From assembly GCA_025057245.1 (NCBI GenBank), contig JANWYC010000016.1, positions 1-11,755 of the forward strand: DNA of 11,755 bases, written 5' to 3'. Shown here one piece after another: positions 8,427-11,755 of the stretch. The notes below the pieces were generated by a model. It was not told the origin of the DNA and ran no database searches. It saw only the letters and a program-made list of their open reading frames with translations. The DNA is from Aquificaceae bacterium. GTDB lineage: Bacteria > Aquificota > Aquificia > Aquificales > Aquificaceae. Each line of letters begins with the position of its first letter. Position 1 is the first letter of the stretch. The translations under genes were made by a program, and so were the position numbers.

Positions 8427-9678
8427 CAAACACCTCTTTAAGTTCAGGATACAGAGGAAACTGATTACAAAGTTCTATTACCTGCTCCTTGACTTCTTGA
8501 ATCCTTGCGTCGTCTTTTGGGTTTTCTATAACTTTTGCTATAAGTCTTGCTATAAGCCTCATCTCGTCCTCTTTCATACCTCTAGTAGTCATGGCTGGTG
8601 TTCCTATTCTTATACCACTGGTTTTTGTAGGTGGTAGTGGGTCAAAAGGCACTGCGTTTTTGTTAACGGTTATGTTTGCCTTTCCTAAAGCATCCTCTGC
8701 CTCTTTACCAGTTATACCTTTGTTTCTAAGGTCAATAAGAACTATATGGCTGTCTGTTCCGCCAGTAACTACCTTGTAGCCCATTTTGAGAAATTCCTCA
8801 GTCATGGCTTGTGCATTAAGAACCACCTGTCTTGCGTAGGTTTTGAACTCTTCAGTCATAGCTTCTTTGAAGGCTACCGCCTTGGCCGCTATTACATGCA
8901 TAAGAGGACCGCCTTGAGTTCCTGGGAAAACGCTTTTGTCTACTTCTTTTGCAAACTGTGCCTTACAGAGTATAAAACCACTTCTTGGACCTCTTAGGGT
9001 TTTGTGAGTTGTAGATGTAACAAAATGAGCGTGGGGTACGGGGTTAGGATAAACACCTCCCGCTATAAGACCGGAATAGTGAGCCATGTCTACCATAAGG
9101 TATGCACCCACATCCTCCGATATGTTTGCTATTCTCTCCCAGTCTATAACTCGAGGGTATGCGGATGCACCAGCCACTATCATCTTTGGTTTATGCTCCT
9201 TTGCCAGCTTCCAGAGCTGTTCGTAGTCTATTAGCTCCGTTTCAGGGTTTAGACCGTAGTAAACCGCATGGTATATTTTTCCAGAAAAGTTTACCCTTGC
9301 ACCATGAGTAAGGTGCCCTCCATGAGCCAGGTCCATGCCCAGTATTATATCTCCCGGCTTGAGGAAAGCCATGTAAACGGCCATGTTTGCCTGAGAGCCA
9401 GAGTGAGGTTGGACGTTGGCATGCTCCGCACCGTATAGCTTTTTAACCCTCTCTATGGCTAAGGCCTCCACCACATCCACGAATTCACAACCGCCGTAGT
9501 ATCTTTTGCCAGGCAGACCTTCCGCATATTTGTTGGTGAGCACAGAACCCTGAGCTTCCATAACCGCAAGGGAGGTAAAGTTCTCGGAGGCTATAAGCTC
9601 TAAATGGTAAAACTGTCTGTTATACTCCTGCAGAACCGCCTGATAAACTTCTGGGTCAGTTTTTCTAAGGTGCATCAT
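8392..9678 (-). CDS. glyA: Serine hydroxymethyltransferase
   Basis: GlyA is the PLP enzyme that converts serine and tetrahydrofolate to glycine and methylene-tetrahydrofolate, the main one-carbon source. The 428-residue length is typical. Recognisable parts are LELIASENF (26-34), [18 protein letters not shown] (51-68), [13 protein letters not shown] (90-102), [14 protein letters not shown] (195-208) and the active-site [14 protein letters not shown] (221-234), where K226 forms the Schiff base with [15 protein letters not shown] lies near the C-terminus. Two ATGs stand in tandem at the start and neither has a visible ribosome site; the upstream sequence is an A/T-rich run. Its 3' end overlaps the EAL-HDOD gene. 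It is the first minus-strand gene after the divergent region. Identification is secure. Confidence 0.97.
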   Translation of the reverse strand: MMHLRKTDPEVYQAVLQEYNRQFYHLELIASENFTSLAVMEAQGSVLTNKYAEGLPGKRYYGGCEFVDVVEALAIERVKKLYGAEHANVQPHSGSQANMAVYMAFLKPGDIILGMDLAHGGHLTHGARVNFSGKIYHAVYYGLNPETELIDYEQLWKLAKEHKPKMIVAGASAYPRVIDWERIANISEDVGAYLMVDMAHYSGLIAGGVYPNPVPHAHFVTSTTHKTLRGPRSGFILCKAQFAKEVDKSVFPGTQGGPLMHVIAAKAVAFKEAMTEEFKTYARQVVLNAQAMTEEFLKMGYKVVTGGTDSHIVLIDLRNKGITGKEAEDALGKANITVNKNAVPFDPLPPTKTSGIRIGTPAMTTRGMKEDEMRLIARLIAKVIENPKDDARIQEVKEQVIELCNQFPLYPELKEVFDELSYSKTAHI

Positions 9679-9911
9679 GCTTATTATTTTAAACCATACT
9701 TTGGGCTATAGATTACTCCCGCTCCCTACTTTGAAGCTTTGTGAAAACTGAACCTATCCGTGCTTGTATTGAGCTTTTAGCTTAGATTAAGCGTGTCCTT
9801 CGTCGGTTAAACGTGAAGATGCGCGATGAGAGGTAATCACAAAGCACCTCAGAGTTTGAGTTTGTCTTTACAAAGAAACAGGAGAACCTTACGAGCCAAG
9901 GGAGAGAGACT

Positions 9912-9977
9912 TATTAGACGATTAAATATTAGACAAAATATATTTTTAATCATATTCTTAAATAAGCATGTCTAATA
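9912..9977. repeat. Three TATTAGAC motifs (two direct, one inverted): possible operator
   Basis: TATTAGAC occurs at 9912-9919 and 9927-9934, 15 bases apart start to start, and its reverse complement GTCTAATA at 9970-9977. All three lie just upstream of the -35 of the flavoprotein gene, in an AT-rich tract that contains a further near-palindrome (ATTAAATAT with ATATTTTTAAT, 9921-9950). The positions suit an activator or repressor binding site, but no regulator is identified. A fourth copy at 10548-10555 lies inside the coding region and is probably chance. Confidence 0.45.
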
Positions 9978-9997
9978 CAAATCAAAAGGAATTCTTA

Positions 9998-10027
9998 TTG
10001 ACTACACTGTTTTTTTGGATTTATAGT
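9998..10027 (+). promoter_or_regulatory. Sigma70-type promoter of the flavoprotein gene
   Basis: TTGACT (9998-10003) is followed after 18 bases by TATAGT (10022-10027); each differs from consensus at one position. The spacer includes a run of seven T. Transcription would start near 10034, giving a leader of about 30 bases that carries GGGAGGT (10051-10057) five bases before the ATG at 10063. This is the best-looking promoter in the window. Confidence 0.65.
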
Positions 10028-10062
10028 TTTTTCAAGAATTTATTCTACTAGGGAGGTAAAAC

Positions 10063-11397
10063 ATGGTAACAAGGCGAGACATTTTAAAGTCTGCAGGAGC
10101 TGGAACTTTAGCTCTTGGTCTTTCGTCCCAGCCGGTATTCGCTGCTGCCGAGAAGGCGGTGAAGATGGAGGCTCTTATGCCCCCACCAAAAGGCAATAGA
10201 GTAGTGGTTTGTGGTGGCGGATGGGCTGGTCTCACGGTGGCAAAGTATTTGAGAAGGGAAAACCCAAACATACAGGTAGTGCTGATAGAACAAAGACCTA
10301 ACTTCTTCTCCTGCCCCATATCCAACCCTTGGCTTGCGGATTTAGTAAACCTCGACTTTATACAGTATGATTACATACAGCCCGCTCTTAAGTACGGATA
10401 CACTTTCATGAACGATAAAGTAATAGCAATAGAAAGAGACAAGAAAAGGGTATACACCACAAGGGGTTACATAGAGTATAACTATTTGGTGCTAACGCCC
10501 GGCATCAGATACAACTACGCTCCATGGTTTGGCGATAACAAGGAACTTATTAGACTAACCAAGATGAACTATCCACCGGCATATATTCCCGGCTCAGAGC
10601 ACATTGCACTAAAGAGAAAGATAAACGAGTTTGAAGAAGGAGACTTTGTAGTAACAGTGCCTCCCGGTGCTTACAGGTGTCCACCTGCGCCTTATGAAAG
10701 GGTTTGTATGATAGCGGAGGTGTTCAAGAGAAACAAAGTAAAAGGAAGAGTAATCCTTCTTGAGCCAAAGGACGATATAGCTCCAAAAGGTCCTGGCTTT
10801 AGAGCGGCTTACGACCAAGTTTACTTAGGTATTGTAGAAGTAGTAACAAAAGCGTCCATAAAGGAGATAGACCCCGTTAAAAAGGTTATAAAAACCACCG
10901 CAGGAGACTTTAAGTTTACGGATGCCAACATAATACCGCCTCAGCAAGCGGGAGAGCTGGTGTGGATGGCAGACCTTATAGCCAAGGATAAGGAGGGCAA
11001 ACCCACTGGATGGGCAGACCAAGACCCCCTTACCTTCCAAGCAAAGGCAGACCCTCATGTGTTCTTCGCAGGCGACGTTATATCCCCGGCGCTGGGTGTG
11101 ACTTATCCTAAGAGCGGACATCAGGCAAACTCTCAGGGCAAGATAGTGGCAAAGGTTATAGCCTCAAGGATAGCAGGCAAGGAGATAAAGCCCGGAAGCC
11201 TTATGCCAGAAAATGTGTGCTACTCCATGGTAAACGGCACACCCCAAGAAGCCATAGTCATAAACGTTAACTACGAATACAACGAAAAGGAAAACAAGAT
11301 AACACCAAGACCAAGAACCACCAACGACAGGTCGGAAGCCCTTGCTAAGGCTACCTATGAATGGGCAAGAGCCATGTACAGGGACATGTTCTCATAA
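10063..11397 (+). CDS. fccB: FccB-like sulfide dehydrogenase flavoprotein (flavocytochrome c family), Tat-exported
   Basis: The family oxidises sulfide in the periplasm and passes electrons through FAD to a cytochrome. The 444-residue precursor starts with a twin-arginine signal, TRRDILKSAG (3-12), a hydrophobic segment and a probable cleavage site after PVFA (24-27). The mature part has the FAD-binding fold VVVCGGGWAG (47-56) and the second FAD motif FFAGDV (334-339). By comparison with Allochromatium flavocytochrome c, C84 in FFSCPISN matches the cysteine that binds FAD covalently. C206 in YRCPPAPYER and C386 in NVCYS match the redox-active disulfide beside the flavin, so the catalytic apparatus looks intact. 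No cytochrome subunit gene is adjacent; a probable Rieske gene follows. It has its own promoter and a strong ribosome site. An older homologue might be labelled SoxF. True substrate (sulfide or another sulfur compound) is inferred. Confidence 0.9.
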   Translation: MVTRRDILKSAGAGTLALGLSSQPVFAAAEKAVKMEALMPPPKGNRVVVCGGGWAGLTVAKYLRRENPNIQVVLIEQRPNFFSCPISNPWLADLVNLDFIQYDYIQPALKYGYTFMNDKVIAIERDKKRVYTTRGYIEYNYLVLTPGIRYNYAPWFGDNKELIRLTKMNYPPAYIPGSEHIALKRKINEFEEGDFVVTVPPGAYRCPPAPYERVCMIAEVFKRNKVKGRVILLEPKDDIAPKGPGFRAAYDQVYLGIVEVVTKASIKEIDPVKKVIKTTAGDFKFTDANIIPPQQAGELVWMADLIAKDKEGKPTGWADQDPLTFQAKADPHVFFAGDVISPALGVTYPKSGHQANSQGKIVAKVIASRIAGKEIKPGSLMPENVCYSMVNGTPQEAIVINVNYEYNEKENKITPRPRTTNDRSEALAKATYEWARAMYRDMFS

Positions 11398-11404
11398 TAC
11401 CTAA

Positions 11405-11422
11405 GGGGGGCTTACCTCCCCC
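11405..11422 (+). other. G/C-rich hairpin after the flavoprotein gene
   Basis: GGGGG (11405-11409) and CCCCC (11418-11422) can pair across an eight-base loop, starting seven bases after the stop codon. It is followed by A-rich, not T-rich, sequence, so it is not a standard intrinsic terminator on either strand. It could protect the 3' end of the upstream message or lower read-through into the next gene. Confidence 0.5.
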
Positions 11423-11462
11423 ATAGAATATAAAAAAATTGTTTAATTTCTATTGGTGTGGC

Positions 11463-11491
11463 TTGTTTAGGTATGAAGTTGACCCTAAAAT
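11463..11491 (+). promoter_or_regulatory. Candidate promoter of the Rieske-like gene
   Basis: TTGTTT (11463-11468) is followed after 17 bases by TAAAAT (11486-11491), each with four or five matches to consensus. Transcription would begin near 11498 and the ribosome site GAGGTG (11499-11504) would sit at the very 5' end. If real, the downstream gene can be expressed apart from the flavoprotein gene. A TTGACC at 11479-11484 has no matching -10. Confidence 0.35.
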
Positions 11492-11510
11492 ATATCACGA
11501 GGTGCAAGAC

Positions 11511-11755
11511 ATGAATAGAAGGGGTTTCATAAAGGTATGTGGAACTATGGCGGTGGCATCCATAGTTGATCCATCCTTGTTTTCCCAAGTGCTAGCACAA
11601 CAGCAGGATGGTATGTTTCAGGCATATAAGAAGGCTCTTCTTGTAAAAGCCGACGGAACACCCCTAAAAGAAGGAGACATAAAGCCCCATGTTAACTACA
11701 TCTTCTTCTACCCCCATACAGCCACCCCATGTTATCTTATAAACCTTGACGAGAC
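11511..11755 (+). CDS. Tat-exported protein, probable Rieske iron-sulfur protein, partial (3' end outside window)
   Basis: An ATG at 11511 with GAGGTG seven bases upstream opens a frame that stays open to the window edge (81 codons). The N-terminus NRRGFIK (2-8) followed by a hydrophobic segment ending near VLAQQQ is a twin-arginine signal or signal anchor. The next part, with LVKADGTPLKEG and YIFFYPHTATPCYLINL, resembles the region that precedes the cluster-binding domain of periplasmic Rieske [2Fe-2S] proteins. The decisive motifs (CxH and CxxH) would lie beyond the window and are not seen. I recall that Aquifex aeolicus has a gene annotated as a Rieske-I protein close to a sulfide dehydrogenase-type flavoprotein gene, but I could not check this. 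A role as electron acceptor or partner of the flavoprotein is an inference. Confidence 0.6.
   Translation, partial: MNRRGFIKVCGTMAVASIVDPSLFSQVLAQQQDGMFQAYKKALLVKADGTPLKEGDIKPHVNYIFFYPHTATPCYLINLDE

Larger units (their letters stand above)
9679..10062. other. 384-base divergent intergenic region
   Basis: This is the only long stretch without a gene. Positions 9679-9900 have mixed composition and contain small inverted repeats: AGCT-TTT-AGCT (9772-9782), GCTTA-GAT-TAAGC (9780-9792), GAGGT/ACCTC (9830-9834 with 9846-9850), TTTGT-CTTT-ACAAA (9861-9874), and a distant pair GATTAC/GTAATC (9711-9716 with 9833-9838). I recognise no tRNA, known riboswitch, CRISPR repeat or credible small gene there. 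Positions 9911-10050 are very AT-rich and hold the TATTAGAC motifs and the promoter of the flavoprotein gene. A glyA promoter on the other strand should lie in the left part, but I find no convincing -35/-10 pair. Confidence 0.8.

Noticed and set aside
9679..9905. Possible tRNA, glycine/THF riboswitch or CRISPR remnant upstream of glyA
   Set aside because: No T-loop or acceptor stem pairing, no riboswitch core motifs and no regularly spaced repeats are present.
10548..10555. Fourth TATTAGAC copy (part of an 11-base match ACTTATTAGAC with the first copy)
   Set aside because: It sits deep inside the flavoprotein coding region, encoding ordinary residues (Leu-Ile-Arg), so a chance match is the simplest reading.

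Overview
The window reads as a chromosomal segment from a thermophilic, motile, sulfur-oxidising chemolithotroph, most likely of the order Aquificales (Hydrogenobacter/Thermocrinis/Aquifex relatives). This placement is an inference. It rests on the compact, overlapping gene layout, Lys/Glu-rich proteins with heavy AGA/AGG and ATA codon use, flagellar genes intermixed with housekeeping genes, and a Tat-exported sulfide dehydrogenase-type flavoprotein followed by a probable Rieske protein. I see no rRNA, tRNA, CRISPR array, transposase or prophage gene.

Left part (1-9678, all minus strand). Reading in the direction of transcription, from right to left: glyA (serine hydroxymethyltransferase); a degenerate EAL plus HDOD signalling protein; a short gap with a weak hairpin terminator and a candidate promoter; then a tightly packed run flhA - flhF - flhG - proC - pgeF - ubiE-like methyltransferase - comEC. 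The last gene leaves the window at its left edge. Successive genes overlap by 1 to 17 bases or are 10 bases apart, so translational coupling is likely. The flhA/flhF/flhG trio supplies the flagellar export gate and the GTPase/ATPase pair that sets flagellar position and number. ProC (proline), PgeF (cell-wall precursor/purine clean-up), the UbiE/MenG-like enzyme (quinone methylation) and ComEC (DNA uptake channel) appear to share the transcript.

Middle (9679-10062). This 384-base divergent intergenic region is the only long non-coding stretch. Its right half is very AT-rich. It holds three copies of an 8-base motif (TATTAGAC, two direct and one inverted) and a clear sigma70-type promoter. Its left half holds only small inverted repeats that I cannot assign.

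Right part (10063-11755, plus strand). An FccB-like flavoprotein with a Tat signal, the FAD-linking cysteine and both cysteines of the redox disulfide is followed by a G/C hairpin, a second promoter-like sequence, and the start of another Tat-exported protein that looks like a Rieske iron-sulfur protein. No cytochrome c partner (FccA) is seen next to the flavoprotein, which suggests electrons may leave by another carrier.

Most of the window is recognisable. The least explained parts are the repeat-bearing upstream region of the flavoprotein gene, the flavoprotein/Rieske pairing, the unusual start of comEC, and the signalling protein wedged between glyA and flhA.
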